Below, piece by piece: positions 1 through 12,260 of a stretch of DNA of 64,000 nt. Both the position numbers and the translations under genes were made by a program. The DNA is from Nansenia antarctica (Eukaryota; Chordata; Actinopteri; Argentiniformes; Microstomatidae): NCBI GenBank assembly GCA_963989245.1, contig OZ022346.1, forward strand, positions 4,017,881-4,081,880, in the 5' to 3' direction. Each line of letters starts with the position of its first letter. The first letter of the stretch is position 1. The notes beneath the pieces were generated by a model that saw only the letters and a program-made list of their open reading frames with translations, was not told the origin of the DNA and ran no database searches.

Positions 1-158
1 CACGCTGCCGTTAAAACCAAAAGAAGAAGAAGACGACGAGGTATATTCCCGCGATACCAGGGAACGAGAAGTCGATCTAAGATGGCGGAGTCAGTAAACA
101 CACACCGTGCTGAAGACCTTACGAGTGATTATTAAGTTTACAACTGTGACAGAGGGCA
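1..158 (+). other. 5' leader of zinc-finger gene, copy A
   Basis: This segment is nearly identical to 11959-12131, apart from a few substitutions and small indels. Both contain a GAAGAAGAAGACGACGA run and a TCCCGCGATACC motif, and end near GAGGGCAAACATTA. Copy A lies upstream of a complete zinc-finger gene in the same orientation, so it may be its promoter-proximal first exon. No clear splice donor was found at the end of the shared block. It could instead be a dispersed repeat present twice. Confidence 0.45.
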
Positions 159-368
159 AACATTAGTCACATCCATAGATAGTTACATCTCTGTATTTGG
201 TTTCCTTTACTGCGTATGAAAACATCTCCACAGTGAACAAGGACTCTGAGTGTCGAAGGTCAGTAGAACTAGAATCCTTTGTCTCAGCTCGCTGCCTCAC
301 TGTCTAACATGTTACTACTGACCACTTCTGTCTGCAGAGATAGGCTATTCTGTCACTATACAATGTTG

Positions 369-369
<1 letters not shown>

Positions 370-405
<36 letters not shown>
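370..405. repeat. (TA)n microsatellite
   Basis: About 17 uninterrupted TA dinucleotides lie in the presumed first intron or upstream region of the zinc-finger gene. The flanks on both sides share a short ACTATACAATGTTG motif, so the array sits between two copies of that motif. Confidence 0.95.
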
Positions 406-406
<1 letters not shown>

Positions 407-902
407 CACTATACAATGTTGGCGGAACTTGTTATCAGGTTATGTCCGTGTCGCCTGGTCTGGACGAGCACACGGAGGTACTGATGGCGCTTCTCCACTA
501 TGGAAGGCCATCAACGCAAATAACGTCTAGAAATCCCGTGTCCACACGTAGCACCATTGTAGTAGATTTTGGCACACATGCACACATAAACCGTATAAAC
601 TGTATAGTTTGCCTTTTGCTATAAGGACCCTCCTGACTATGGGGGCTAGGGGAGGGGAGGGTAGGGTTTACGACCCTTTGTTAAAGCCATGTGGTCATCT
701 CAAAATGGCTTCTTGTGTTCTGTGCCCAACCCCCTGACCTATAACCTGAAGTGACATCAGTCACATGAAGCAACAATACTATGTGCAATATGACAACCCT
801 TGTGTACATACGGTTCAGATATCGGAAAAGGATATTTATAGCATAGCATAGAGTACAGCACAGTGTTTTATTGTATAGTAGTATAGTATAGTAGATAGTG
901 TA
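406..902. other. Non-coding stretch, no gene recognised
   Basis: Short open frames here (about 60-80 codons) have no recognisable domain and arise from low-complexity sequence. A direct repeat of TAGTATAGTA-type sequence is present near 880-900. Nothing supports a gene. Confidence 0.5.
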
Positions 903-1025
903 CATAGCCTTTATTTATGTAAACCAGCTCTTTTCCCTTCTATCGCACCTTGGGCTTTTGGGCTTTTCTACAGTAAAGGTGATGGGATATTATTTGAAAC
1001 TGTATTTACACATCATTGTTTACAA
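903..1025 (+). mobile_element. Fragment of a retroelement also seen at 52.7 kb
   Basis: The block starting TAGCCTTTATTTATGTAAAC recurs at 52697, inside the Tc1 element. The 52.7-kb copy continues into a LINE or SINE-like 3' tail, whereas this one diverges after about 40 bp into unrelated sequence. It is therefore called a short truncated copy. Confidence 0.35.
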
Positions 1026-1499
1026 ATAGGGGAGTGGAGCCAGGGGGTGAGGCTCTCTTCACCTCAGCCAGCCCCTCACCACCAGCAGCAGCTGCTCTTG
1101 TAAGTTGTAACTGTTCCTTTGTTTGATAAATAGTCTGAGAACTCATTGGCTGACTGCCAGTTTAGGACAGAATGCTTCAAAGCATAACAATCATATTATT
1201 ATGACGTCATGTTGTTTGTTATATTGAAATATATGGGTTAGGGTTAGAGAGGTTTTAGGTTTTATTTCATTTCTAACATTTCCCCATGCCAGTTATCCGG
1301 TATGACATGTTGTGAGTAAAGAGTCTAATAGCTCTTGACCTTTGTAAGGCAGTGAGGGTGTCCAGCATGTCAGTAACACTAGGCTATGCTACACCCTCAA
1401 AACATTTTCATATCATTTAATAAACAGAGATTAATAGATTAAATAAATGTTTTTTTATAAACATTTTCCTTATTTTAACTTCATAAAGGGGTTTGGACA

Positions 1500-1705
1500 T
1501 CACGTCACGTCATTGGGCCAGTTGCTTATGGTCCCTTGAAAAGGAGGGTGCCACGTATTAAAGAGCTGTAACATCTAAACCATTCCTCCAACTTGGATCT
1601 GGATACCCTCAAATTAAAGAGGGTGTTTGACAGTCTGCACTTTAAGGCCATATTCATTCTATAACTTGAATATGTTTTGGTAAACAACTAAAATGACAAC
1701 AGTTC
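1500..1705 (+). mobile_element. Tc1/mariner terminal remnant
   Basis: The order of short motifs (a GGTCCCTTGAAAAGG block, a TAAAGAGCTGTAAC block, GGATACCCTCAAATTAAAG, then GTCTGCACTTTAAG) matches the long inner part of a Tc1 terminal repeat. The same order appears at the right side of the Tc1 copy at 53770-53880. No transposase is present. It lies within the zinc-finger gene, upstream of the first coding exon. Confidence 0.55.
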
Positions 1706-1871
1706 TGTCAAAGAGTCCAAATGGACCTAACTGTAGCTTGGCTACTGTTTTCCAATTCTGGAAAAAGAAATGTTCAATGTTTTGATTACATTTCCTCACT
1801 CTGTTTTAATATTTTGATCATCTGTGTTGGTAGGATTCCCTGCACTGTGAACTGTCCATCTGGGCAGAGAG

Positions 1872-2536
1872 ATGGAGGCTTCTGCTTACTCAGTGTCAGA
1901 GAGCCAGAGGACACACCTTGGGTCCCCTGATGCAGAGGCAGAACGACAGAACCACCGGAAGGACAATCTTATTAGGCTCCAGCCACCACCACCACCACCA
2001 CCTCCCACCCACAGGGACCATCACTCTCCCAAAATTAAAGAAGAGTACGACACACCGTGGGACAGCTTTCTACGGGACTTTATCAAAAACCAAAAGGCCA
2101 AAGATGAGATGCTCAGCAGATCTGCGTCAGGGTGTCACCTCTCTGAAGCAGCGAATGACATGGATAGTGACAGTAATGACATGGATAGTGACAGTAACGG
2201 CAGTTCAGAGGTCAAGACTGGAGGTCAGGAGGTCAAGATCGAAGAGTGCTATGGTAGGAATTCCTCTCAGCAAAGGCCAACCACGGGCCGCGCTAGAGCT
2301 GACCAATCACATCCTGAGTCAGGTGGTCACAAGAGCAGCTCAGTGATTGGATTACAGGAGCAGCAGAGAAGGACAGCGGCAGGGCAAACCTCTGAGCAAA
2401 GGAAACATAGTTGTGGTCATGAGGACATGCGCCAGTGCTACGTCCAGTGTGGGAAGAAACTAAACACGGCGGATATTGTGAAAATACAGCAGCGAATTAG
2501 AAGACCAGACCAACACCGTTGTGCTACAACTGATCA
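1872..2536 (+). CDS. Zinc-finger gene, first coding exon
   Basis: The exon begins at an ATG in a purine-rich context (GAGAGATGG) and runs open for 665 nt to a consensus donor GTAAGT at 2537. A plausible acceptor lies at about 1833. The encoded N-terminal region (about 221 residues) has no zinc finger. It contains a proline run, a short KIKEEYDTPWDSFLRDF segment, and a tandem DMDSDSN duplication, and is otherwise hydrophilic and charged. It is presumably a linker or effector-binding region in front of a DNA-binding array. I do not recognise a KRAB, SCAN, BTB or FiNZ-type domain. The exon ends in phase 2 and joins the next exon without a stop. The start could be further upstream if another coding exon exists, but there is no sign of one. 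Confidence 0.75.
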
Positions 2537-2542
2537 GTAAGT

Positions 2543-2690
2543 CACACATGCTGCTAACGCTAACACGTGCTGCTAACCCCTAACACATGCTGCTAACGCT
2601 AACACATGCTGCTAACCCCTAACACATGCTGCTAACCCCTAACACATGCTGCTAACACTAACACATGCTGCTAACCCTAAAACATGAAAG
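2543..2690. repeat. Tandem repeat, unit about 18-19 bp
   Basis: About eight degenerate copies of a unit of the form ACACATGCTGCTAACCCCTA begin a few bases after the splice donor at 2537. The array lies within the intron and codes for nothing. Confidence 0.85.
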
Positions 2691-2812
2691 GGCAATTGGT
2701 AATTAAACAGTAGGTAATTAAAGAGTAGGTAGTTAAAGGGCAGTTGGTAACTAAACAGTAGGTAATTAAACAGTAGGTAATTAAACAGTTGGTAGTTAAA
2801 GGGCAGAACTAT
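2691..2812. repeat. Tandem repeat based on GTAATTAAACAGTAG
   Basis: Irregular units of about 15-17 bp, alternating GGTAATTAAACAGTA and GGTAGTTAAAGGGCA types, directly follow the previous array. This is intronic low-complexity DNA. Confidence 0.8.
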
Positions 2813-3164
2813 AAGCACGTCTAACAGATGAATGTCATGTATGATAAGGCAGCAAGCTGGCTTGGAAGGGAGCTGCCAGTCAAGCGTGCAAAGGCCACGC
2901 CCACACAGCCTCAGAACTGTCTGACCAGGAAGTAGAGCCTAACTAGAAGATTATTTTCATAGTTTATTATGTGTCAACATTTTTCCTGGACACAAAATAC
3001 ATTTGGAACCATTTAATGTTTACTTTCCAGACCCTTAAATTACAGCAAATGCAATCAGTAATATTATTATTGCATTTGCAGGACGTGTCCTGTCAGTCTA
3101 GATGGGAGTTCAGTGAACTGTTTGTCTGTCATGTCTAATCGACCTGCGTTGTTTCTGCCTCCAG

Positions 3165-3367
3165 TGTTTCCAGCCGCAGGTCCTCTTCAGCTCATGTAAC
3201 CATGGTAACCATGTATGAACCAGAATGCACCGAGTCCCCCAGATCTGGCCGTGGTTCTCCAGCCCTGAAAAGCCCACATTGGGACAGAGGACGAGGAAGA
3301 GGACAGAGGAAGAGTGGAGGACAAGAGGACAGAGGAAGAGTGGAGATGAAAGACAGTGAGATGGATG
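3165..3367 (+). CDS. Zinc-finger gene, middle coding exon
   Basis: An acceptor (TTTCTGCCTCCAG) ends at 3164 and a donor GTAAGT begins at 3368. The 203-nt exon takes the phase-2 end of the first exon and stays open in that frame. It encodes about 68 residues rich in Ser, Arg and Gly, including a PRSGRGSP segment and an RGRGRGQRKSGG basic patch that could act in nuclear localisation. It ends in phase 1, which matches the start of the finger exon at 5573. No recognised domain is present. Confidence 0.75.
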
Positions 3368-3506
3368 GTAAGTCTTTGTTATTGGTGAGTGTCATTGCAC
3401 TGTTGTAAAACCAATGCTGCCAGTGCAGTGTAAGTCAGTCAGTACCTGCATCGTCTGACAGTCCTGCTCTCTCCCGCTGTGTGGGGTTGATATATCAGGG
3501 CTAGTT

Positions 3507-3614
3507 CCCCAATCTAACCCAGTCCTGGACTACAGGACAGCCACATGTAAACACTTTTATCCCCAATCTAACCCAGTCCTGGACTACAGGACAGTCACAT
3601 GTAAACACTTTTAT
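3507..3614. repeat. 54-bp tandem duplication
   Basis: Two near-identical 54-bp copies begin CCCCAATCTAACCC at 3507 and 3561, with one clear difference (AGCCACATG against AGTCACATG). They lie in the intron. Confidence 0.85.
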
Positions 3615-3733
3615 CCAAAGTGACTTACTACATTTGTCTAAAGTAAGTGAATCAGTTTACACAATTGGGGAATAAAACATAATAAAAACAGACAAGAGAG
3701 AAATATGATAGAAAATCCATTTTAGGAATAGCA

Positions 3734-4218
3734 ACTGCACTCTACTGCTCTCTACTGCCCTCTACTGCTCTCTACTGCCCCCTACTGCTCTCTACTGCTC
3801 TCTACTGCCCCCTGCTGTTCTCTACTGCTCTCTACTGCCCCCTGCTGTTCTCTACTGCTCTCTACTGCCCCCTGCTGTTCTCTACTGCTCTCTACTGCCC
3901 CCTGCTGTTCTCTACTGCTCTCTACTGCACTCTACTGCACTCTACTGCACTCTACTGCCCTCTACTGCCCTCTACTGCTCTCTACTGCACTCTACTGCCC
4001 TCTACTGCTCTCTACTGCTCTCTACTGCCCTCTACTGCCCTCTACTGCTCTCTACTGCCCTCTACCGCCCTCTACCGCCCTCTACCGCCCTCTGCTGCTC
4101 TCTACTGCCCTCTACTGCCCTCTACTGCCCTCTACTGCCCTCTACTGTCCTCTACTGCTCTCTACTGCTCTCTACTGCCCTCTACTGCTCTCTACTGCCC
4201 TCTACTGCTCTCTACTGT
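3734..4218. repeat. Minisatellite based on CTCTACTGCC
   Basis: About 48 degenerate 10-bp units (CTCTACTGCC, CTCTACTGCT and CCCTACTGCT forms) with some higher-order 30-40-bp blocks (CCCTGCTGTT). The array lies in the intron before the finger exon. Confidence 0.95.
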
Positions 4219-4239
4219 CACAATTATTCAGAGCTTTGA

Positions 4240-4757
4240 ACGAGATTATTAACACCCGAACAGCCATGGGTGGGGTCATTAACACTAGAACAGCCATGGG
4301 TGGGGTCATTAACACTAGAACAGCCACGGGTGGGGTCATTAACACTAGAACAGCCATGGGTTGGGTCATTAACACTAGAACAGCCATGGATGGGGTCATT
4401 AACACTAGAACAGCCATGGGTGGGGTCGTTAACACTAGAACAGCCATGGGTGGGGTCAATAACACTAGAACAGCCATGGGTGGGGTCATTAACACTAGAA
4501 CAGCCATGGGTGGGGTCATTAACACTAGAACAGCCATGGGTGGGGTCATTAACACTAGAACAGCCACGGGTGGGGTCATTAACACTAGAAGTCACGGATG
4601 GGGTCATTAACACTAGAACAGCCATGGGTGTTGTCATTAACACTAGAACAGCCATGGGTGTTGTCATTAACACTAGAACAGCCATGGGTGTTGTCATTAA
4701 CACTAGAACAGCCATGGGTGGGGTCATTAACACTAGAAGTCACAGATGGGGTCATTA
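4240..4757. repeat. 30-bp minisatellite derived from a transposon end
   Basis: About 17 units of 30 bp contain TTAACACTAGAACAGCCATG followed by GGTGGGGTCA. The unit length keeps several frames open on both strands, so the long open frames here are artefacts. Each unit matches the TTAA target site plus left end of the piggyBac-like element at 27907 (TTAACACTAGAGCAGCC). The array therefore appears to be an amplification of that element's end; see the findings. Confidence 0.9.
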
Positions 4758-4832
4758 TGAATGAATGGTCTTTATTGTCATTGATATAGTACAGGTACCA
4801 AACAACGAAATTTTGGAGGGGGGGCTCCCATG
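4758..4832 (-). mobile_element. LINE/SINE 3' tail inserted in the transposon remnant
   Basis: The sequence GTCTTTATTGTCATTG, then GTACAGGTACCAAACAACG and AAATTT, is the reverse complement of the tail at 52800-52855. It interrupts the piggyBac-derived sequence, which resumes at 4833 with CCATGGGTGGGGTCAT. Confidence 0.6.
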
Positions 4833-5010
4833 GGTGGGGTCATTTAACCTAGTGAGTAAAAATAAATTCTACCTTTGAAGTCGATCAAATTTCAGGACCC
4901 TCCTTTCATGACTTTTCCGAGATAAGTGCGTTCTACCACCCAGTATCCTGACATATTCTAAATCTACTTCGTATAAAGCTATTTCAATCACAGGTTTTAG
5001 CCCAGTTACA
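4833..5010 (+). mobile_element. piggyBac-like MITE, internal part
   Basis: Similar in order to 27935-28060: GTGAGTAAAA, CCTTTG, TCGATCA, ATTTCAGGACC, TCCTTTCAT. The right end of the element is not found here, so this copy is truncated. Confidence 0.5.
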
Positions 5011-6879
<1,869 letters not shown>

Positions 6880-7115
6880 CCATACCACTGCTCTGGAAAC
6901 GATCGTAGCTGTACGTCGGGTATTACCTACTGGTTATGCAGAGTTATTACAGGCATGTGAGCCGCACTGCCTATACTGTAATTCATGCGAAGTGAATGTG
7001 GCTCGTACTAAAATTAACGATGTTGTTATCAGCCGAGAAAATGAGTTAAGAAATGATTTTCTTTTATAACTTGAGTACAAGCATTTGCCTGGTTAGTAAT
7101 CAAACGTTAAATCAC
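6880..7115 (+). other. 3' flank or 3' UTR of the zinc-finger gene
   Basis: A short sequence follows the stop at 6879, with no open frame of interest. No good AATAAA occurs before the transposon sequence beginning near 7116; the first AATAAA downstream (about 7583) lies inside a solo LTR. Confidence 0.4.
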
Positions 7116-7857
7116 CCTTCTCTGCCCTCTCCCGCTTCCAGACGAACGCCTACCCTATATTTTAGCACTTGGCTTAATTCAGCCGCTTTTCTTTGAGCCG
7201 CTGTTCACCTGCTGTTACGGCTGTAGTGGTTGCAGCCGTAGTGTGTGTGTGTTGTTTCTTGTGTTGTTTCTCCCAGGTGATTGTCCTTCCTCCTGCCTGC
7301 GGCCATGGCGACGGCCTGATTGAGCACAGGTGTGCTTGAGAGTTGTTCTTGTTTTGGTTATTGTTAAATGCAGCTGTAATTTTGTATACCTTAGTTTTGT
7401 CGTTTGTGTTTATTAGTCTTAGGTTCAGTGTTTAGTGTTATTTGTAGTTTGATCACTAGGCCTATTACGTTTCTTCATTTATTCTTTATTACCGTTAATA
7501 TTATATATTCATTCGCTCTTTGTTTTGATAGAGTAGTTTTGAGTTCAGGAGTTTCACGGAAACCAGTTTTTTGTTTATTCTAAAATAAATCTTGTTTATT
7601 TTACATTGCCGTTTCTCCTCTCATTCTTGTCCCCCCGGTTTTATTTAATTGTTACCCCCCCCTAATTCCTAGACCATCTAGGGGGTCGTAACACCTGCGT
7701 TCAATTTAAAGTATATTTGGTATTTATAGAAGGAAGCACGTATGCAATGTTAAACAAGCGCAGCTCGTTTTATAAATTATGCTTACGTCCGTTTAGAAAA
7801 ATGTGCTCACGTGAAAGTCAAAGATGACGTTCAAGTACCTTTTTATAAATGAGGCCC
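7116..7857. mobile_element. Repeat family member, inverted relative to 10 kb copy, split by a solo LTR
   Basis: 7116-7212 and 7694-7857 belong together. They share CACCCTTCTCTGCCCTCTCC, ACTTGGCTTAATTCAGCCGC and AGTATATTTGGTATTTATAG with the reverse complement of about 9930-10062. The right side ends in TTTATAAATGAGGCCCC, a common terminal type of fish DNA transposons. A 481-bp LTR is inserted at 7213. No transposase was seen, so the class is uncertain. Confidence 0.5.
7213..7693 (+). mobile_element. Solo LTR with 5-bp target duplication
   Basis: The element starts TGTTACGG and ends CGTAACA, giving a 7-bp terminal inverted repeat (TGTTACG/CGTAACA). It is flanked on both sides by CCTGC (7208-7212 and 7694-7698). 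The length of 481 bp, TG...CA ends and an internal AATAAA near 7583 fit an LTR. The 5-bp duplication suits a Gypsy-type or some retroviral integrases. Orientation is inferred from the AATAAA. No internal region is present, so this is a solo LTR left by recombination. Confidence 0.75.
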
Positions 7858-8215
7858 CAGGGGTGGCCAACCAGTTGGAGACTAAGAGCCCCAAATAATT
7901 GTTGGGGTACCAGAAAGAGCCACATCATACATGCAGGCTCACAAAAGCTCTCACTCACACACACGCAATACATTTCCAATAGGCTATGAGACCAGTGGTG
8001 TCATTTCAGCAAAAGCCAAGGCATGGCAAGGTACAGAATAGGGGGGTTGAGGGGGGGTTTCAAATCAGTTGTGCAATAGTCTATTTTGGTGAGTTCTTTC
8101 TATACAATTGACTTATATTACATTAAGGTAATGAATAAAGGAGACAGCTACAGTATGTAGGTAGTAATCTACATCTTTCCTAGCAGGTGGACCTGGTTCA
8201 ATCTCCTTAGAAACA
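7858..8215 (+). mobile_element. Possible hAT terminal fragment, then unrecognised DNA
   Basis: CAGGGGTGGCCAACCAG at 7858 is typical of a hAT-type terminal inverted repeat, directly abutting the previous repeat. The opposite end was not located. A partly similar sequence (AGAGCC with CACAC) occurs near 9865-9915. No transposase was seen. Confidence 0.35.
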
Positions 8216-8740
8216 GAATAGATAGAATAGAATAGACTTTATTGTCGTTGTACAGTTGCCTATACAATGAAATTGTAGTGGCTTTTCCGAAGGTGCAAAA
8301 AAACAGAAAACATATTCACATATTCACAAACATATACACATATAAGATAAACATTTATGAACATGTCTTATGTCTACTGTTCAGTGTTCTGATGGTCCAT
8401 GGGTAGAAACTGTTGGACAGCCTGTTTGTTCTAGCCTTTATGCTCCTGTACCTCACTCCAGAGCGCATCAGGCTGAACAGGTGGTGACCAGGGTGGAGGT
8501 GGTCTTTAAGAATCATTCCTGCTCTGGAGAGGCACCGAGAGCGTGCCACGTCATCCAGGGCGGGCAGGGGACAGCCGATTCTTTTTTCCGCTGACTTCAC
8601 CACTCTCTGCAGTCTCTTTTTGTCCACTACCTTGCAGCCAGCGTACCATGCTGTGATGGAGAATGTCAGCACACTCTCAATGATGGAGTGGTAGAAGGTT
8701 ACCAGCAGCTTCTCCTCCACCCTGTTTCTTTTGAGAACAT
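8216..8740 (-). mobile_element. LINE 3' end (L2/CR1 group), 5' truncated
   Basis: A - strand open frame of 121 codons (8720-8355) matches the C-terminal tail of fish L2/CR1/Rex1-group reverse transcriptases. It shows a LLVTFYHSIIESVLTFSITA segment, a KKRLQRVVKSAEK basic segment and a YRSIKARTNRLSNSFYP ending. The 3' UTR follows, with a CAATAAAGTCTATTC tail and short ATTCT repeats at 8216-8235. It is 5' truncated near 8740, as is usual for LINE insertions. The RT catalytic core is absent. Confidence 0.8.
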
Positions 8741-8961
8741 TACAGATTTAGCTATTCTCAACTCTAAATCAACTGCACTGTTAAAACATATTTTATTTTA
8801 TTTTTTTTACATATTTGTGTTACAGCTCACCTATTACAAGTGAGACGATTGACAATATCAAAAACATGCTTGCACACACACATATAACTTACTCACACAC
8901 AAGTTAGTGTTACTGGCCCCAATTTGGTACAATTATTACAGAAATTATTGAGAATAGAGAC

Positions 8962-9315
8962 ATGGTTGACATTAAACTAGCTGTTGTACCCAGTAACAAC
9001 GATCTCTGGCAGAGAACGGGCGAACAACCAGTGGAAGAACAAATCAAGAGAAGAAGGTGGGGATGGATCGGCCACACACTACGCAAACCAAACACCAGCA
9101 CCACCAGACAGGCCCTTAGATGGAACCCCCAAGGCAAAAGGAAGAGAGGCCGGCCCAAGAACACCTGGCGCAGGGACTTGGAGACAGACATCACACAGAG
9201 TGGACTAACATGGAAACAGCTGGAAAGCAAAGCACAGGACAGAGGACCCTGGCGAACTGTTGTCGACGGCCTATGCTCCTCCAAAAGGAGCGATAGGCGT
9301 AAGTAAGTAAGTGTA
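8962..9315 (+). mobile_element. Non-LTR retrotransposon C-terminal fragment
   Basis: An open frame of 114 codons carries the motifs RRRWGWIGHTLRK and GKRKRGRPKNTWRRDLE, a well-known C-terminal signature of a group of LINE ORF2 proteins. It ends with a (TAAG)n-like tail at 9299-9313 (GTAAGTAAGTAAGTG). The element is 5' truncated near 8962. The clade is uncertain; the tail suggests the I/Nimb side, not L2. Confidence 0.7.
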
Positions 9316-9925
9316 CCCTTTAACATTCGCTAACTAGCTTGTTACAGTTAGCTTCACAATCGCGGGTGACATTAGGTTGGATTTTTCACTAAAATAAAAT
9401 GTAATTAGAACATGTTTGTACTGACACAACATGACATGAACTTGTTCATTAATATATTACATTTGAACCAACAGTATTATGGCGTTTATACCGTTTGTTT
9501 AACCCACCTGAATGAATGAGAATCGTGGACAAGGTTTTAACATTAAGGTTACTCATGGCTTGTTTATTGAGGAACCGATGTCCCGCTCCAGTGTTAGCAG
9601 ATTGGGCTACTTTTGGTCACTCTGGACGGGTGGATTCGGCAGCTTTTAGACTGAAATTGTCAATCCCGTCTGGCAACCCTGCGCTCCACTACAGCGCCTG
9701 GCTGGGGGGGTGAGATGGAGCCGGGAGGATGTTGAGTTACCGTTGTGGATAAAATCACCAACATGACAACACGTGTTTCAGATACAATTTTCAGGGGATT
9801 TTTTTTTTTTGCAGGTATGGCGTGTGCCATGAATTGCTAAACCAAAACGACGGCTATTGAGACACAGCGAGCGAGCCACACACTTTTAATGAATGGATTA
9901 AAGAGCCGCACACAGACAGGCAAAA
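9316..9925. other. Unassigned sequence
   Basis: No convincing gene. A 65-codon open frame at 9516-9713 has no recognisable domain. A CAAAACGACGGCTATTGAG segment leads into the repeat family at about 9930. Confidence 0.4.
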
Positions 9926-10070
9926 TAAAATTGCGTACGTACTAAAGTCTATAAATACCAAATATACTTGAGAATGAGCTTTGTATTTACGCCCTGAGAT
10001 AGTGGCTCAATTATAGCGGCTGAATTAAGCCAAGTGAGCGGGAGAGGGCAGAGAAGGGTGGCTTCTCTGT
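9926..10070. mobile_element. Inverted copy of the 7.1-kb repeat family
   Basis: Its reverse complement matches 7116-7212 plus 7694-7750 in order, without the solo LTR. It lacks the roughly 20-bp stretch between CTCTCCCGCTT and ACTTGGC seen in the 7.1-kb copy. Confidence 0.5.
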
Positions 10071-10251
10071 AAGTTGCATTTGTAGTGAGGCTGATAGGCA
10101 TAACACTTGTGCATTTTATGACTAAAGCATGAAACTTTCTACAGTGTTTCTATAGACTGTAATGTTGTAAACTTCATTTTTAGACGTGGAACCACTTCAG
10201 ATTTGACCTCTGGCGTCAGGTAGACTAAAGCCCCGGGCTGGCCTGCTTCTT

Positions 10252-11410
10252 TGGCGCTTTTCCATTTGTCGCCCGGGTCGCCTCGGCTCGGTTCGGGTCG
10301 CTTCTTTAGCTACCCTTCTTAACCAGGAACCAAATTTAGACCCGGAACCTTTTTGCCAGGCTGCGTGTCACGCTGCACACCGTTGATTGGTCAATGGAAA
10401 TCGTCATCCCATGTTCATAGATTTCTTCGCTAACCACCATCTTTAAATACCACATTCGCTCTTGGAAAATGTCACTACAGTTTCTGTAATAGCTTATTAA
10501 TAAAGATTCGAAAAATTATGCTGACCATCGTATTATCTTAGTTTAATGTCATTTCAATGCATCATAGAACTTTTATTTACAACAAGCATAACACAAAAAT
10601 CGCTATTATGCACCGTCTTTGCCCGTGAATAACACCGGCTGTGAATGTGGTAGAAACACAATACTCCTTTGCTAACTTCACCATCGGTATACGGTCATTT
10701 TGAGCCCTTAACCACCGCGCTGACACCCCGAGAAGTTATGCTTTTAACCTTAAACTGAACCGGGAGTTCACCGCTGCTCTAAGCAGCAGCACGTCATGGA
10801 GGATATCAGCGGGGGGAGAGACAATTTCTAACAGGGAATTCGCTCCGCGCTGTGTCAACTGTGATAACAGTGTCGTATTGACACCATTCAAATGGTTTTG
10901 GATTCCCTGTCCTCTCCCCTATCCGGACGTTTGAATTGTTATCCTAACCCACGGTAGATCACAGTTATTAACCTGCAAAGGGCACCGTGTTTGTCCGTGA
11001 ATAACACGGCACACAATGATATTACAGTTCATAAAGCAGACAAGTGAAGGCAGTGGTTTTAAGGGTTCAAAAAACATGACTTTATTATGTGTACATAGCT
11101 TCCTCTCTCTCTTTCTCTTTCTCTCCAAAAAATTACGGTTAATAATATACCACATGCCGAGGGAAAGGCATACAATAGCTTCAAGTTCCTCCATGTCGCT
11201 GTTGTTGTGGCTGTGTTGTGTCTCGTGAAAATATACGTCACCACCATGGCGCGCTTTTATGACGCGTAACTCCGCCTACTATCGCCTACTCCTCCTACTC
11301 GTTCCTGGTCTGTTGTGTATAGTGGAAAACCAGAACTGTTCAAAAGCGGGCCGAAGCGTGCCGAAGCGACCCGACCCGAAGCGATCCGGGCCGCTGATGG
11401 AAAAGCGCCA
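10252..11410. mobile_element. Non-autonomous DNA transposon with TGGCGCTTTTCCAT ends
   Basis: The left end TGGCGCTTTTCCAT at 10252 is mirrored by ATGGAAAAGCGCCA ending at 11410, with further imperfect inverted similarity inside (GGTCGCTTCTTTAGC-like against GAAGCGACCCGACCC). A reverse-complement fragment of the same family lies at about 14015-14215 inside the retroviral env. No transposase frame was found, and the target duplication is unclear. An internal imperfect repeat (CGTGAATAACAC) occurs near 10625 and 10998. Confidence 0.6.
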
Positions 11411-11421
11411 TGAAGGTAGAC

Positions 11422-11958
11422 ACTAATTTTCAGGAGTAAAATATTTCTGCAAATCATTCTAGAATGTTGCTGTGCAATCTAGAACTTCCATTAACTGCAA
11501 TGTATAATGTCTGCTTGAGTGCATTATGACATCAAATGGAATATTTAGGATGTATGCAACATTCTTAGAACATGGAAGCAATTTACCATGAGACTCATTT
11601 ACCACTGGTACAGGGTTGGAAAACCCTGTGATCATCAACCCTGTGATCAACCCTATGATCATTCTATAGTATAATATGATATATTATCATTCTAAGGAAA
11701 AAATAAATAACGTTTAAAAAAAAGAACATAGTAATATACTATATTCTTTTTCCATTTTTTTTCACTTTATTATTTAAAAAAAATCATTTTGATCATTCTA
11801 TGATCATTCTATAGTATAATATGATATATTATTATCATTCAAAGAAAAAAAGTTTTTTAAAAGGATGGATAATATTAATGGTGGGACACATATGACAGAA
11901 CGGACATTGTAGGAGGTAACTGCCTCCAGCAGAGGGCAGTAATGCAGCATCAAGGACG
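11422..11958. other. AT-rich sequence with a direct repeat
   Basis: The motif CTATAGTATAATATGATATA occurs at about 11663 and again at about 11807, suggesting a local duplication. No gene is recognised. Confidence 0.5.
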
Positions 11959-12260
11959 CACGCTGCCGTTAAAACCAAAAGAAGAAGAAGACGACGACGT
12001 GGTCTATTCCCGCGATACCAAGGAACGAGAAGTCGATCTAAGAGGGCGGAGTCAGTAAACACACACCGTGCTGAAGCTGAAGACCTTACAAGTGATTATT
12101 ACGTTTACAACTATGACAGAGGGCAAACATTACAGCAGCAATGCAACATCTGTAGTGATGGCGAGATGAAGCTTCATGAACTGACTATGTTACATAGTGA
12201 AGGACTTTGCACAAACTAATGTCAGGAGGAGAGGACGTGTTGGTCATTGTTAAAGGTAAG
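11959..12260 (+). pseudogene. 5' leader of zinc-finger gene, copy B (truncated gene)
   Basis: 11959-12131 repeats the leader at 1-158. In this copy the sequence continues to an AAAGGTAAGAA donor-like site near 12254. No finger exon follows: downstream lies a minisatellite and then a retroviral LTR. This looks like the start of a second, tandem zinc-finger locus that was interrupted or never complete. It could also be a second copy of a dispersed repeat. Confidence 0.4.

Noticed and set aside
4202..4789. Long repetitive open frames on both strands (up to 169 codons)
   Set aside because: They follow from a 30-bp unit without stops; the frames are not protein genes.
8370..8594. Plus-strand frame over the LINE end
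   Set aside because: Antisense of the LINE C-terminus on the minus strand.
10218..11421. AGGTAGAC at 10218 and 11414 as an 8-bp target duplication of the 10.25-kb transposon
   Set aside because: It is not adjacent to the terminal inverted repeats (26 bp off on one side and 3 bp on the other), so it may be chance.
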